A DNA stretch of 64,000 bases from Flavobacteriales bacterium (GCA_020635795.1 JACJZD010000001.1:381001-445000); one strand, 5' to 3'. Numbered from the stretch's first letter, positions 35,783 through 45,661 are shown. The notes: a model not told the origin generated them from the sequence alone. A program made the numbers and translations.

Positions 35783-36736
35783 ATGGGCTTTTTTAATATA
35801 TTTTCGAAAGACAAAAAAGAAGTTTTAGACAAAGGCCTCGATAAAACCAAACAAGGTTTTTTTTCTAAAATATCAAAAGCAATAGCGGGAAAATCGTCTA
35901 TTGATGATGATGTGTTGGATAATTTAGAAGAAATCTTGATTTCATCGGATGTTGGTGTTACAACTACGTTAAGAATTATTGAAAAAATACAAGCTAGAGT
36001 TGCAAAAGATAAATATTTAGGAACTTCGGAGCTAAATCAAGTATTACGTGATGAAATAGCATCATTACTTGAAGAAAACAACTCAGGCAATTTTGTCGAT
36101 TTCACTATTCCAAAACAAGATGAACCTTATGTTATTATGGTTGTTGGAGTTAATGGTGTTGGGAAAACCACTACTATTGGAAAATTAGCTTATCAATTTA
36201 AAAAACAAGGGAAATCGGTAATACTTGGTGCAGGCGATACATTTAGAGCAGCAGCAGTTGACCAACTTAAAATTTGGGCTAGTCGTGTTGATGTGCCTAT
36301 TGTTGAACAAGGAATGAACGCCGACCCAGCATCGGTTGCGTTTGATACATTACAATCGGCAAAAGCTAAAAATGCTGATGTAGTTATTATTGATACAGCA
36401 GGTAGATTGCATAATAAGATTAACTTAATGAATGAGTTGAGTAAGATTAAAAATGTAATGAAAAAGGTTATTCCAAATGCTCCTCACGAAATTTTATTGG
36501 TTTTAGATGGTTCAACAGGTCAGAATGCTTATGAACAGGCTAAGCAGTTCTCGTTAGCTACAGAAATCAATGCTTTGGCAATTACTAAGTTAGATGGGAC
36601 GGCCAAAGGTGGAGTAGTTATTGGTATTTCTGACCAATTTAAAATACCTGTTAAATACATAGGTGTTGGAGAAGGAATGGAGCATTTGCAAGCTTTTAAT
36701 AAGTTTGAATTTGTTGATTCTTTGTTTAAAGAATAA
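35783..36736 (+). CDS. ftsY: Signal recognition particle receptor FtsY
   Basis: A 317-residue SRP receptor GTPase that brings nascent-chain complexes to the Sec translocon. The N domain covers ~25-100. The G domain has the P-loop GVNGVGKTT at residues 122-130, DTFRAAA at 152-158, DTAGRLHNK, and the TKLDGTAKGG closing motif. The acidic A domain of E. coli FtsY is absent, as is normal in this phylum. The start codon lies directly behind an intrinsic terminator, and no promoter box was found between them. Confidence 0.97.
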   Translation: MGFFNIFSKDKKEVLDKGLDKTKQGFFSKISKAIAGKSSIDDDVLDNLEEILISSDVGVTTTLRIIEKIQARVAKDKYLGTSELNQVLRDEIASLLEENNSGNFVDFTIPKQDEPYVIMVVGVNGVGKTTTIGKLAYQFKKQGKSVILGAGDTFRAAAVDQLKIWASRVDVPIVEQGMNADPASVAFDTLQSAKAKNADVVIIDTAGRLHNKINLMNELSKIKNVMKKVIPNAPHEILLVLDGSTGQNAYEQAKQFSLATEINALAITKLDGTAKGGVVIGISDQFKIPVKYIGVGEGMEHLQAFNKFEFVDSLFKE

Positions 36737-36769
36737 GTAAGATTTAATCATTATTTCAAGTTTAAGTTC

Positions 36770-38083
36770 ATGAAAACCAAAACTCTAAAAAAAAATAAAG
36801 TCAACGTAATTACCTTAGGTTGCTCAAAAAATCTTTTTGATTCGGAAGTAACCATGACTCAGCTTAAAGCCAATGGTTTTGAAGTTGAACATGAATCGGA
36901 ACAAAACGACGCTGCTATTGTTATTATCAATACTTGTGGTTTTATTGATAATGCCAAACAAGAATCAATAGATACTATTTTAAGGTACGCCGATGCAAAG
37001 AAAGAAGGGTTAGTTGATAAATTGTATGTTACAGGATGTTTGTCGGAACGATACAAAGATAATTTAGAAGAAGAAATAAAAGATGTAGATGCATTTTTTG
37101 GTACTCGTGAATTACCAAAGTTGTTAAAGACATTAAATGCCGATTATAAACATGAGTTAATTGGAGAACGTATTATTACGACTCCAAGTCATTATGCTTA
37201 CTTAAAAATATCGGAAGGTTGCGATAGACCTTGTTCTTTTTGTGCTATACCTTTGATGAGAGGGAAACACATTTCAACTCCAATTGAACAATTGGTAACT
37301 CAAGCTGAGAATTTGGCTAAACAAGGAGTTAAAGAGTTAATTTTAATTGCACAAGAACTTACTTTTTATGGTTTAGATATTTACAAAGAACGTAAGCTTT
37401 CTGCTTTACTTGAGGAGCTTTGTAAGGTTGAAGGAATTGAATGGATTCGTTTACATTATGCCTACCCTACGGGTTTCCCGATGGAAGTGATTGAAACCAT
37501 GAAAAACAATCCTAAAATTTGTAATTATTTGGATATTCCTTTACAGCATGCTTCAAACAACATGTTAAAAGCCATGCGTAGAGGAACAACTCGTGAAAAT
37601 ACTACTGCATTAGTTAACGACATTAGGAAATTGATACCAGGTATTACCATTAGAACTACTTTTATTGTTGGGTTTCCTGGAGAAACGAAAGAGGACATTG
37701 AAGAGATGAAGGATTGGGTGAAAGAAATGCAATTTGATAGACTTGGCGTCTTCACCTATTCACATGAAGAAAATACACATGCTTTTGCTTTAAAAGACGA
37801 TGTTTCGGAAAAAGAAAAAAACAGAAGAGCTGCAGAAGTAATGGAACTTCAACAAGGAATATCGTTAGCATTAAACGAAGCAAAGGTTGGTAAAACATTT
37901 AAAGTATTGTTTGATAGGGTGGAAGGTGATTATTTTGTAGGAAGAACAGAATTTGACTCGCCAGAAGTAGACAACGAAGTGTTAGTAGAAAAAGCATCTA
38001 ATTTTGTTCGTTTGGGTGATTTTACCATGGTAAAAATTACTGATGCCGATGACTTTGATTTATTTGGGGTTATTTGTGAATAG
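36770..38083 (+). CDS. rimO: Ribosomal protein S12 methylthiotransferase RimO
   Basis: A 437-residue radical-SAM enzyme with two Fe-S clusters that methylthiolates the conserved Asp of ribosomal protein S12. The first cluster Cys are C18, C56 and C90. The radical-SAM Cys are C151, C155 and C158 (SEGCDRPCSFCAIPLMRGK). A TRAM domain closes the protein. The N-terminal VNVITLGCSKNLFDSE separates RimO from MiaB. It overlaps the next gene, bshC, by 8 bp. Confidence 0.96.
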   Translation: MKTKTLKKNKVNVITLGCSKNLFDSEVTMTQLKANGFEVEHESEQNDAAIVIINTCGFIDNAKQESIDTILRYADAKKEGLVDKLYVTGCLSERYKDNLEEEIKDVDAFFGTRELPKLLKTLNADYKHELIGERIITTPSHYAYLKISEGCDRPCSFCAIPLMRGKHISTPIEQLVTQAENLAKQGVKELILIAQELTFYGLDIYKERKLSALLEELCKVEGIEWIRLHYAYPTGFPMEVIETMKNNPKICNYLDIPLQHASNNMLKAMRRGTTRENTTALVNDIRKLIPGITIRTTFIVGFPGETKEDIEEMKDWVKEMQFDRLGVFTYSHEENTHAFALKDDVSEKEKNRRAAEVMELQQGISLALNEAKVGKTFKVLFDRVEGDYFVGRTEFDSPEVDNEVLVEKASNFVRLGDFTMVKITDADDFDLFGVICE

Positions 38084-39665
38084 TACAAAAATACCATATC
38101 AACAAACTGGCTATTTCTCCAATTTAATGGTTGATTATTTGAATCAAAAGAAAGAATTAACACCTTTTTACAACCAACCAGTAAATATAAAATCATTTGA
38201 GATTTTAATTAAGGAAAGAACTAATTTCCCTGTTGATAGGGCAATTTTAGTTCAAGCTCTAGAAAATCAATACAATGGCGTTGCAGCAACTGAAAAAACG
38301 CTCAATAATATCCAAAAATTAAAGCAGAATAATTGTTTTACAGTTACTACAGGGCATCAATTGAATTTATTTACTGGACCACTTTACTTTATTTATAAGA
38401 TAATTTCTGCAATCAATCTTGCTAAAGAATTAAAACAAAAGTACCCTGAACAAGATTTTGTTCCTGTTTATTGGATGGCAACCGAAGATCATGATTTTGA
38501 TGAGGTTAATCATTTCAATTTGTTTGGTAATAAAGTTGAGCTTGAAAAAACACAAGAAGGCGCTGTTGGTAAAATGAAATTATCTGGAATAGATAAGGTT
38601 TTTACTCAATTAGTTGAATTACTTGGGAATCGACTAGAAGCAGAAAAAATAATTTCGGGTTTTAAAAAGCATTATATTGCTGAAAATACCTTTGCTCAAG
38701 CAACTAGAGGAGTTGTAAATGCACTTTTTGGTGAATATGGCTTGGTTGTTATTGATGGGGATGATAAGGCATTAAAACAATTAATGTTTAATGAATTTAA
38801 AGATGAATTGTTGAATCACAACAATTATAAAACGATTAATCAAACAACTGAACAATTGGTTAGTTTGGGGTATAAAGCTCAGATTACACCTAGAGAAATC
38901 AATTTATTTTATTTACAAGACAATTTGAGAGAACGTATTGTTTTTGAAAACGATAGTTATAAAGTGTTGAATTCGTCGATTCAATTTTCAAAAGCAGAAA
39001 TACTTACCGAATTAGAAAAGTTTCCAGAACGATTTAGTCCAAATGTTGCTTTGAGACCTTTATATCAGGAGAAAATTCTACCCAATCTAGCTTATATTGG
39101 CGGTGGTGGAGAACTGGCTTATTGGTTTCAATTAAAAGATATGTTTGATAAAAATCAAACAAGTTTTCCACTATTAGTTCTAAGAAATTCGGCTTTAATT
39201 GTAGATTCAGGGAGTAAAAAGAAGCTCGATAAAATTGGTATTTCGGTTAATCAACTTTTTGGCGATACCAATTTATTTATCAATGAATTTTTAAAAGAAG
39301 GCTCGGCTATTGTTTTGGATTTAAAAAATGAAGAAAAACAGATTTCTGCTGTTTTTGATGAAATGGTTAAAAAAGCCGAAGTTATTGATGCTTCTTTAAA
39401 ACCAATGATAAGTGCTGAGCTACAAAAAGTGCTAAAATCGATACAAAATATTGAGGCTAAATTGATAAAAGCAGAAAAACAAAAGGAAGAAGTAACGATA
39501 AATCAAATTAAAAATGTGAAGGAAAAACTTTTTCCTAATGGTTATTTACAAGAAAGACATGATAATTTAGCTTTGCTATTGTTGTTAGGAGGGTTTGAAG
39601 TTATTGATAAGCTTTCTCCGTATTTAAACCCTCTCGAGCAAGAGTTTATAATTTTAGAGCTCTAA
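38076..39665 (+). CDS. bshC: Bacillithiol biosynthesis cysteine-adding enzyme
   Basis: A 529-residue BshC, the putative last enzyme of bacillithiol synthesis (adds Cys to GlcN-malate). I chose the GTG at 38076 (VNSTKIPYQQTGYFSNLM), which aligns with the family N-terminus and overlaps the rimO stop by 8 bp. An ATG at 38043 would sit deep in rimO. Conserved stretches are FTVTTGHQLNLFTGPLYFIY, PVYWMATEDHDFDEVNHF and AYIGGGGELAYWFQLK. A C-terminal coiled coil is present (~445-495). Confidence 0.94.
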   Translation: MNSTKIPYQQTGYFSNLMVDYLNQKKELTPFYNQPVNIKSFEILIKERTNFPVDRAILVQALENQYNGVAATEKTLNNIQKLKQNNCFTVTTGHQLNLFTGPLYFIYKIISAINLAKELKQKYPEQDFVPVYWMATEDHDFDEVNHFNLFGNKVELEKTQEGAVGKMKLSGIDKVFTQLVELLGNRLEAEKIISGFKKHYIAENTFAQATRGVVNALFGEYGLVVIDGDDKALKQLMFNEFKDELLNHNNYKTINQTTEQLVSLGYKAQITPREINLFYLQDNLRERIVFENDSYKVLNSSIQFSKAEILTELEKFPERFSPNVALRPLYQEKILPNLAYIGGGGELAYWFQLKDMFDKNQTSFPLLVLRNSALIVDSGSKKKLDKIGISVNQLFGDTNLFINEFLKEGSAIVLDLKNEEKQISAVFDEMVKKAEVIDASLKPMISAELQKVLKSIQNIEAKLIKAEKQKEEVTINQIKNVKEKLFPNGYLQERHDNLALLLLLGGFEVIDKLSPYLNPLEQEFIILEL

Positions 39666-39761
39666 TTATAATAGAAGTAATAATATCATTACTGGGACTA
39701 TTACACTAAAAATCACGAGTAAAAATTTTTGGAAATCTTGTATTGTTTTTATCCTATGCAT
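39666..39761 (-). CDS. Possible 31-residue hydrophobic peptide
   Basis: A short frame starting ATG at 39761 and reading MHRIKTIQDFQKFLLVIFSV, followed by a hydrophobic tail IVPVMI and Leu5. It would be a single-span membrane peptide. It begins 7 bp past the stop codon of the T9SS type B protein and on the same strand, so it could be co-transcribed. No family is recognised and the ORF could be fortuitous in AT-rich DNA. Confidence 0.25.
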   Translation of the reverse strand: MHRIKTIQDFQKFLLVIFSVIVPVMILLLLL

Positions 39762-39767
39762 ACTTCC

Positions 39768-42032
39768 TTATTTAAGAACTGATATGTGACCTCTCAATGT
39801 TTCTTTAGAATCGTCTTTCCAAACAATATTTGCTACATAAAAATAGGTGCCGTCTGTAACAAACTTCCCGTTATATTTTCCATCCCAAAAACCAGCTAAA
39901 TTATCCCACGAGTAAAGTTTCTCTCCCCAACGATTAAAAATATGGCATTCTATTACTTTAATGTTCTCTCCAATTATCTCAAATACATCATTTACATCAT
40001 CATTGTTTGGTGTAAAAACATTGGGAATAAATACTCCATTTGGAGTATCGAAATTGAATGTTGATTCAAAAATATCCTCACAAAATTGATTGCTAGCAGT
40101 AAGTATAACAATAAATTCTCCGTTTGTTGTATAAGTATGAGTTGGGTGTTCTAAAATACTACTACCTCCATCCCCAAAATTCCAATAGTAATTGGTCGCA
40201 TTTGAAGAATTATTTGTGAAATTGATTATTGTAGGAATATCTGTACCATAAACATAATCAGAAGTAAACATTGCATTTAAACTGTGGTCTTGAATGGTGT
40301 AAGATGCTGTTGTTGAACCACAGTTGTTCGTTGCAGTTACCGAAATTAAACCTCCGCTATTAAAACTGGTGGTCTGATTTTGAGAGCCATTCGACCATAA
40401 AAAATTTCCAGTTCCATTAGCTGTTAAATAAATAATTTCGTTATTACATAAAATAGAGTCTCCACTAATAAAAACGTTTGGAACAGTACCGCTTGTAATA
40501 ATAATCTGTTCGGTATCAGTACCGCACATATTCGTCGAAGATACTGTATAGGTTCCAGCAGTATTTACAGTAATTGTAGTTGTTGTATCGCTAGTATTCC
40601 ACAAATAATTGTTAGAGCCGTTTGCTGTAAGATTAATAGTCTGACCACTACAAATTTCTAAATTTGGGTTTGAACTTGTAATATTTATAGATGGCAGATT
40701 GATAACAGTAATTGAAACAGATTGAGAATCACGATAACAATTGTTATAACCAATTACATAATAATTACCTGCATTTTGAATTGATTGTGATGTGCCAGCA
40801 GAACCATTAAACCATGTGTAATTTGGCGCTCCAGTAAGTGTTGTAACAGTTAAATTAGCTGAACTTCCATTACAAATTGGATTTTGTGAAGAAGTTAAAT
40901 TAAAACTAAAAGTTGGAGCATTAGTAATAGTGATGTTATCGTTTGAACTCCCACAAGAAGAAGTGCTTGTAACTGAATAAGTTCCTGCACTTGAAACATA
41001 AATTGAATTTGATGTACTTCCTGTGCTCCAAGTATAATTACCAGCTCCGTTTGCAGTAAGTAAAATACTATCACCATTACACAGTTCAGTTTTTGCTGAT
41101 GTAATTGTTACAGGTGTAGCATTTCCACCAATCTGAACCAATACACTGTCTTTTAAAACTACACCACAACTTGTTGTTCCTGATAAATAAACATAAAAAT
41201 TATTGTTATCAGTTGTAGCAGAGTAATAGCTGGTATTTGCATTAGATGTAGATGAAAAACTACCATTGTTCCCAATCCATTGAATATTATTGAGATTTCC
41301 TATAATTGTTGATGTTAATGGTAAAGTGTCGCCTGGACAAATCGTTAAATTATTGCTAGTAATATCTACAGAGTTATTAATTATTGGAGCAGAACACCCG
41401 TCATTAGCATAAGTTGCATTTCCACTCCAGTCGTAATCCACTCTAGATCCATCTGAATTTGCAGGCGTTCCGGTTGCATCAACAAGCAATGATCTGTCAT
41501 ATGAAACCATATCAAAGCAACCACTAGGAGAAGAAAAAGACATGGTTAATGTTCTTATACTAGAAGTTGAATTATAATTTGCAAAATGACCAGCAGTGTT
41601 ACCAGAACATTGAAAAATAACATACATGGTGTCATTTAAATTAGCAAATGAATTAGCAGAAACATTAAAATTAGTGCTGGTTAATAATATTACTGATGAG
41701 CCAGCGGGAAGAATATTAGATGTAGGTTCTTTTAGGAATCCACAACCGACAATACTATTGTTTAATGAAGCAACTTTTGAAGCTGTTGTAGAATTCTTAC
41801 AAATATTTAAGTACGAGTTGTTTGGCCAATTAACATTTAAATTGTTTACGTTTAAGTTAGCTGGACCAACTTTAAATCGTACCATTTCATTTTCACCCTC
41901 GTTGTTACCACAGGCATCAACGAGAATACTTTCTATTTCAAAACAAGTTGTAGGTGTTTGTCCAACTAGCTTTAGGCTAAAAATTAAAAATATAAAAACA
42001 ACTAAAAAGTTCGTTTTTGTATTTAGTAACAT
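39768..42032 (-). CDS. Secreted multi-Ig surface protein with T9SS type B (gliding-associated) C-terminus
   Basis: A 754-residue protein with a signal peptide (MLLNTKTNFLVVFIFLIFSL) followed by a ~200-residue Cys-containing N-terminal domain starting FEIESILVDACGNNEGENEM. There are about five Ig-like repeats of ~80 residues, each opening with a motif like ICNGSSANLTV and closing with a second Cys. A PKD domain follows (YYWNFGDGGSSILEHPTHTY, about 620-650), then the gliding-motility-associated C-terminal domain (FIPNVFTPNNDDVNDVFEI to the end). This type B signal marks T9SS secretion. A likely adhesin or surface protein. Ligand unknown. Confidence 0.9.
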   Translation of the reverse strand: MLLNTKTNFLVVFIFLIFSLKLVGQTPTTCFEIESILVDACGNNEGENEMVRFKVGPANLNVNNLNVNWPNNSYLNICKNSTTASKVASLNNSIVGCGFLKEPTSNILPAGSSVILLTSTNFNVSANSFANLNDTMYVIFQCSGNTAGHFANYNSTSSIRTLTMSFSSPSGCFDMVSYDRSLLVDATGTPANSDGSRVDYDWSGNATYANDGCSAPIINNSVDITSNNLTICPGDTLPLTSTIIGNLNNIQWIGNNGSFSSTSNANTSYYSATTDNNNFYVYLSGTTSCGVVLKDSVLVQIGGNATPVTITSAKTELCNGDSILLTANGAGNYTWSTGSTSNSIYVSSAGTYSVTSTSSCGSSNDNITITNAPTFSFNLTSSQNPICNGSSANLTVTTLTGAPNYTWFNGSAGTSQSIQNAGNYYVIGYNNCYRDSQSVSITVINLPSINITSSNPNLEICSGQTINLTANGSNNYLWNTSDTTTTITVNTAGTYTVSSTNMCGTDTEQIIITSGTVPNVFISGDSILCNNEIIYLTANGTGNFLWSNGSQNQTTSFNSGGLISVTATNNCGSTTASYTIQDHSLNAMFTSDYVYGTDIPTIINFTNNSSNATNYYWNFGDGGSSILEHPTHTYTTNGEFIVILTASNQFCEDIFESTFNFDTPNGVFIPNVFTPNNDDVNDVFEIIGENIKVIECHIFNRWGEKLYSWDNLAGFWDGKYNGKFVTDGTYFYVANIVWKDDSKETLRGHISVLK

Positions 42033-42102
42033 GGTTAAATTAGGAAAAAATTAAGATGGTTTCGGGTAACTCCCTCTAGGTAATCATACTTAATTTTCAT
42101 AA

Positions 42103-42110
42103 CAAATATA
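42103..42110 (-). promoter_or_regulatory. -7 promoter box of the T9SS type B protein
   Basis: TATATTTG on the minus strand, about 70 nt upstream of the start codon at 42032. The -33 element is weak. Confidence 0.45.
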
Positions 42111-42231
42111 CGAAGTTAAATTTTTATAGAATGTTATCTTAACATTAAAAATTTTAACATTTGTTCATAATTGATGAATATTCCTTTTAAAACTTACTTG
42201 ATTAAAAATAATGTAATCCAAATTCAAATTT

Positions 42232-42239
42232 TATCTTTG
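42232..42239 (+). promoter_or_regulatory. -7 promoter box of guaA, predicting a leaderless mRNA
   Basis: TATCTTTG ends 4 nt before the guaA ATG (42244). The expected transcription start therefore falls on or next to the start codon. No clean -33 TTTG at standard spacing was seen. Confidence 0.6.
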
Positions 42240-42243
42240 CAAA

Positions 42244-43773
42244 ATGGAAAAAATAGTGATTTTAGATTTTGGTTCTCAATACACCCAACTTATTGCTCGA
42301 AGAGTTAGAGAACTTAATGTGTATTGTGAAATTCATCCGCATAATAAAGCACCAGAAATTGATAAAAATGTAAAAGGAATTATTCTTTCGGGAAGTCCTT
42401 TTTCGGTAAGAGATACAAATTCTCCAAAACCAGATTTATCAATTTATAGAAAAAAATTGCCATTGTTGGGTGTTTGTTATGGGGCGCAATACTTGGCTCA
42501 AAGTAGTGGAGGAGAAGTTTTACCATCAAAAATCAGAGAATACGGTAGAGCAAATTTATCTTTTGTAGATGATGGACATAACTTAATGGAGGGGGTTGGA
42601 GCTAATTCACAAGTTTGGATGAGTCATGGTGATACCATTAAAGTATTACCACCTAAAACCAAGATTTTTGCAAGTACTCCAGATGTTGAAATTGCTGGGT
42701 ATGAATTTGAAGGAGAGCAGACGTATGGTATTCAATTTCATCCTGAAGTTTACCATTCTTCAGAAGGTTCCAAAATGTTGAAAAACTTTATTGTAGGTAT
42801 TTGCAAATGTTCACAAGACTGGACTCCAGATTCTTTTGTTGAATCAACTGTTTTAGAATTACAACAAAAAATTGGAAAAGATAAGGTAGTGTTAGGTTTG
42901 TCAGGTGGTGTTGATAGTACAGTTGCTGCAGTGTTGTTGCACAAGGCTATCGGTAAAAATTTATATTGCATTTTTGTTGATAACGGCTTGTTGCGTAAAA
43001 ATGAATTTGAAAATGTTTTAGATCAATACCAACATTTAGGATTAAATGTAAAAGGAGTTGATGCTAAAAATAAATTTTATACTTCTTTAGCAGGATTATC
43101 AGACCCAGAAGCTAAACGTAAAGCAATTGGAAAAACATTTATCGATGTTTTCGATGAGGAATCCCATTTAATTGAAAACGTAACGTGGTTAGCACAAGGA
43201 ACCATTTATCCTGATGTTATTGAATCCATTTCTGCAACAGGAGGGCCATCTGCTACAATTAAATCACACCACAATGTGGGTGGTTTGCCAGATTACATGA
43301 AATTAAAAATTGTTGAACCACTTCGTTTGTTGTTTAAAGATGAGGTAAGAAGAGTAGGTCGTACTTTAGGATTGAATGAAAGTCTTTTAGGAAGACACCC
43401 ATTTCCTGGTCCAGGCTTGGCTATTCGTATTTTGGGAGACATAACTCCAGAAAAGGTACAAATTTTGCAAGAGGTAGATTTTATTTTTATTGAAGGATTG
43501 AAAAAAGCAGGTTTATATGACGAGGTTTGGCAAGCAGGAGCGATTCTTTTGCCAGTTCAATCAGTTGGGGTAATGGGCGATGAACGAACGTATGAAAAAG
43601 CGGTAGCTTTACGTGCTGTAGAATCAACCGATGGAATGACTGCAGATTGGTGTCATTTACCTTATGAGTTTCTAGCAAAAACTTCCAATGAAATTATTAA
43701 TAGAGTAAAAGGAGTTAATAGAGTAGTTTATGATATTAGTTCTAAACCTCCAGCAACAATAGAATGGGAATAG
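42244..43773 (+). CDS. guaA: GMP synthase (glutamine-hydrolysing)
   Basis: A 509-residue enzyme that converts XMP to GMP. The N-terminal class I glutamine amidotransferase has C78 (GVCYGAQY), H166 and E168 (FHPE). The ATP-pyrophosphatase P-loop SGGVDS is at 220-225. The C-terminal dimerisation domain ends SKPPATIEWE, as in other GuaA proteins. It is the first gene of a plus-strand run with the LysM protein 40 bp later. The start codon is within 5 nt of a -7 box. Confidence 0.98.
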   Translation: MEKIVILDFGSQYTQLIARRVRELNVYCEIHPHNKAPEIDKNVKGIILSGSPFSVRDTNSPKPDLSIYRKKLPLLGVCYGAQYLAQSSGGEVLPSKIREYGRANLSFVDDGHNLMEGVGANSQVWMSHGDTIKVLPPKTKIFASTPDVEIAGYEFEGEQTYGIQFHPEVYHSSEGSKMLKNFIVGICKCSQDWTPDSFVESTVLELQQKIGKDKVVLGLSGGVDSTVAAVLLHKAIGKNLYCIFVDNGLLRKNEFENVLDQYQHLGLNVKGVDAKNKFYTSLAGLSDPEAKRKAIGKTFIDVFDEESHLIENVTWLAQGTIYPDVIESISATGGPSATIKSHHNVGGLPDYMKLKIVEPLRLLFKDEVRRVGRTLGLNESLLGRHPFPGPGLAIRILGDITPEKVQILQEVDFIFIEGLKKAGLYDEVWQAGAILLPVQSVGVMGDERTYEKAVALRAVESTDGMTADWCHLPYEFLAKTSNEIINRVKGVNRVVYDISSKPPATIEWE

Positions 43774-43813
43774 GTTTCTTAGCCAATAAAAAATGTGTAA
43801 ATTCACTAGCAAA

Positions 43814-45661
43814 ATGAAATTTTCTAACTTAATATTATTTATAGCCATTTTTTTCAATTTTCAATTTTCAATTGAGAGTTGTATGGCTCAATCTGATTCG
43901 TTAGAGATTCATCAGATTAATGGAAAAAATTATTACATTCATGTCGTTGCACCTGGAAATACATTGTATTCCATTCACAAAAAATATAATGTTCCATTAG
44001 ATGTTATAGAGAAAGAAAACCCTTCTGTTGCTAATGGGCTAAGTTTGGGTGAAAAAATATTTATACCTGTAAAAAAAGATGCAGAGCAGGAATTTCAGTC
44101 AATCAATGGCAATTATTTTTTACATAAAGTAGAAAAAGGAAGAACACTTTATTCTTTAGCTAAAGAGTTTAATTTACAGCAGAAAGACATTGTTGCTCTT
44201 AATCCAGAGATTGATGAAAATGGAGTTCAAGAGGGACAAATGATAAAAATTCCTGTTCGTGAAATCAAACAAAACAAGCCTTCAGAAGTTTCTAATTTGC
44301 CAGTAAATTATAAAACTCATTTTGTAAAAAGTGGAGAAACATTGTATTCTTTGAGTAAATTGTATCAAGTAAGTATTGATTCTATCAAGATAGTAAACAA
44401 TGGTTTGGTTGACGGTTTAAAGGTAGATCAAAACATTTTTATACCGATAAAAGAAACTAGAATTGCTGTTGCTAATTTAAATCAATCAACATTAAATCAT
44501 ATTGTAGATACCATAAAACAAGTTGCTCAATTGCAATTTAATGGTCAGAAAAAAACAGTTTATAAAGTTGCCTTATTACTTTCTTTTTATTTAAAAGAAA
44601 ATGAGGAGATGACTTATAATGCATTGGAAAAGCGAAAAATTTATCCAAGATCAACTTTTGCAGTAGAGTTTTATCAAGGTGTTTTATTAGCACTTGATTC
44701 ATTGTCGAATGAAGAAACGAAGTTTGAACTTTATGTTTATGATACTGAAGGACAAGATTCTTTACAAACCATGAAGGTTTTAGCTAAACCAGAATTAAAA
44801 ACAATGGATTTAATAGTGGGACCTTTATATGCTAGTAATTTTGAAAAAGCTGCCGAATTTGCTAGTAAACATAACATTCCAATCGTATCGCCTGTGAAAC
44901 AAAGTAATAAAGTGTTGCTGGGTAACGAAACTGTTTTTAAGGTTATTCCATCAAGGTCTTCGTCTGTAAATCAGTTGGTGAAGTTGGTTGTAGATAGTTT
45001 TAATACGGACAATTTAATAGCTATACAATATCAAAATAATACAGAAAGTGCTTTAGTAGATGCTTATGTAAAAGAGTACAATGCTGCTGTTTTAAAGAGA
45101 AACGATACGTCTCGATATTCACCTATGAAAAAAGTAGTGGTAACGAAAAGTGAAGAAGTTGTTTCTCATTTAAAAATTAATGCAAACAATGTTATCTTTT
45201 TACCTAGTACAAATTCTACGTTTATTACAAATTTATTTATTGCATTAACGGCAAAATTAAATACTAAGGAGTATAAAAATTGCACAATTACTTTAATAGG
45301 ATTAGAAGAATGGCTTCAGTTTGATAACATTGATATTGAATATTTTCAAACACTTAATGTACATATACCTATAAATCAATTTGTGGATTACGATGATGAA
45401 TTTACTAAAAGTGTTGTTTCAGGATACTATCAAAAGACAGAAACATATCCCACTAATAACTCGCTATTAGGCTATGACGTCGCTTCTTATTTTTGTTCTA
45501 ATTTATTGAAATACGGAAAGGTTTATGTTGGAAATACAAGTGATGTAAAAACAATTTCAGGACAATTTAACTTCTTTAAAACAGGTGTTGAAAGTGGTTA
45601 TGAAAATGTATATACTCGAGTAGTAAAATTTGATAATTATTCTTTAAAAATTGTTTATTAA
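43814..45661 (+). CDS. Triple LysM protein with periplasmic-binding-like domain
   Basis: A 615-residue secreted protein (ATG at 43814, signal peptide ILFIAIFFNFQFSIESCMAQ). Three LysM peptidoglycan-binding repeats occupy roughly residues 35-90, 95-150 and 165-220 (motifs PGNTLYSIHKKYNV, KGRTLYSLAKEFNL, SGETLYSLSKLYQV). The rest (~265-610) resembles type I periplasmic-binding proteins (AVEFYQGVLLALDSL, IVGPLYASNFEKAAEF, NIPIVSPVKQSN). The combination suggests a wall-bound periplasmic sensor or scaffold, and such genes often follow guaA in Bacteroidota. The ligand is unknown. Confidence 0.85.
   Translation: MKFSNLILFIAIFFNFQFSIESCMAQSDSLEIHQINGKNYYIHVVAPGNTLYSIHKKYNVPLDVIEKENPSVANGLSLGEKIFIPVKKDAEQEFQSINGNYFLHKVEKGRTLYSLAKEFNLQQKDIVALNPEIDENGVQEGQMIKIPVREIKQNKPSEVSNLPVNYKTHFVKSGETLYSLSKLYQVSIDSIKIVNNGLVDGLKVDQNIFIPIKETRIAVANLNQSTLNHIVDTIKQVAQLQFNGQKKTVYKVALLLSFYLKENEEMTYNALEKRKIYPRSTFAVEFYQGVLLALDSLSNEETKFELYVYDTEGQDSLQTMKVLAKPELKTMDLIVGPLYASNFEKAAEFASKHNIPIVSPVKQSNKVLLGNETVFKVIPSRSSSVNQLVKLVVDSFNTDNLIAIQYQNNTESALVDAYVKEYNAAVLKRNDTSRYSPMKKVVVTKSEEVVSHLKINANNVIFLPSTNSTFITNLFIALTAKLNTKEYKNCTITLIGLEEWLQFDNIDIEYFQTLNVHIPINQFVDYDDEFTKSVVSGYYQKTETYPTNNSLLGYDVASYFCSNLLKYGKVYVGNTSDVKTISGQFNFFKTGVESGYENVYTRVVKFDNYSLKIVY

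Noticed and set aside
40895..42054. Long antisense and alternative-frame ORFs across the T9SS type B gene
   Set aside because: They are low-complexity shadows of the repeat-rich surface protein, with no start context or family match.
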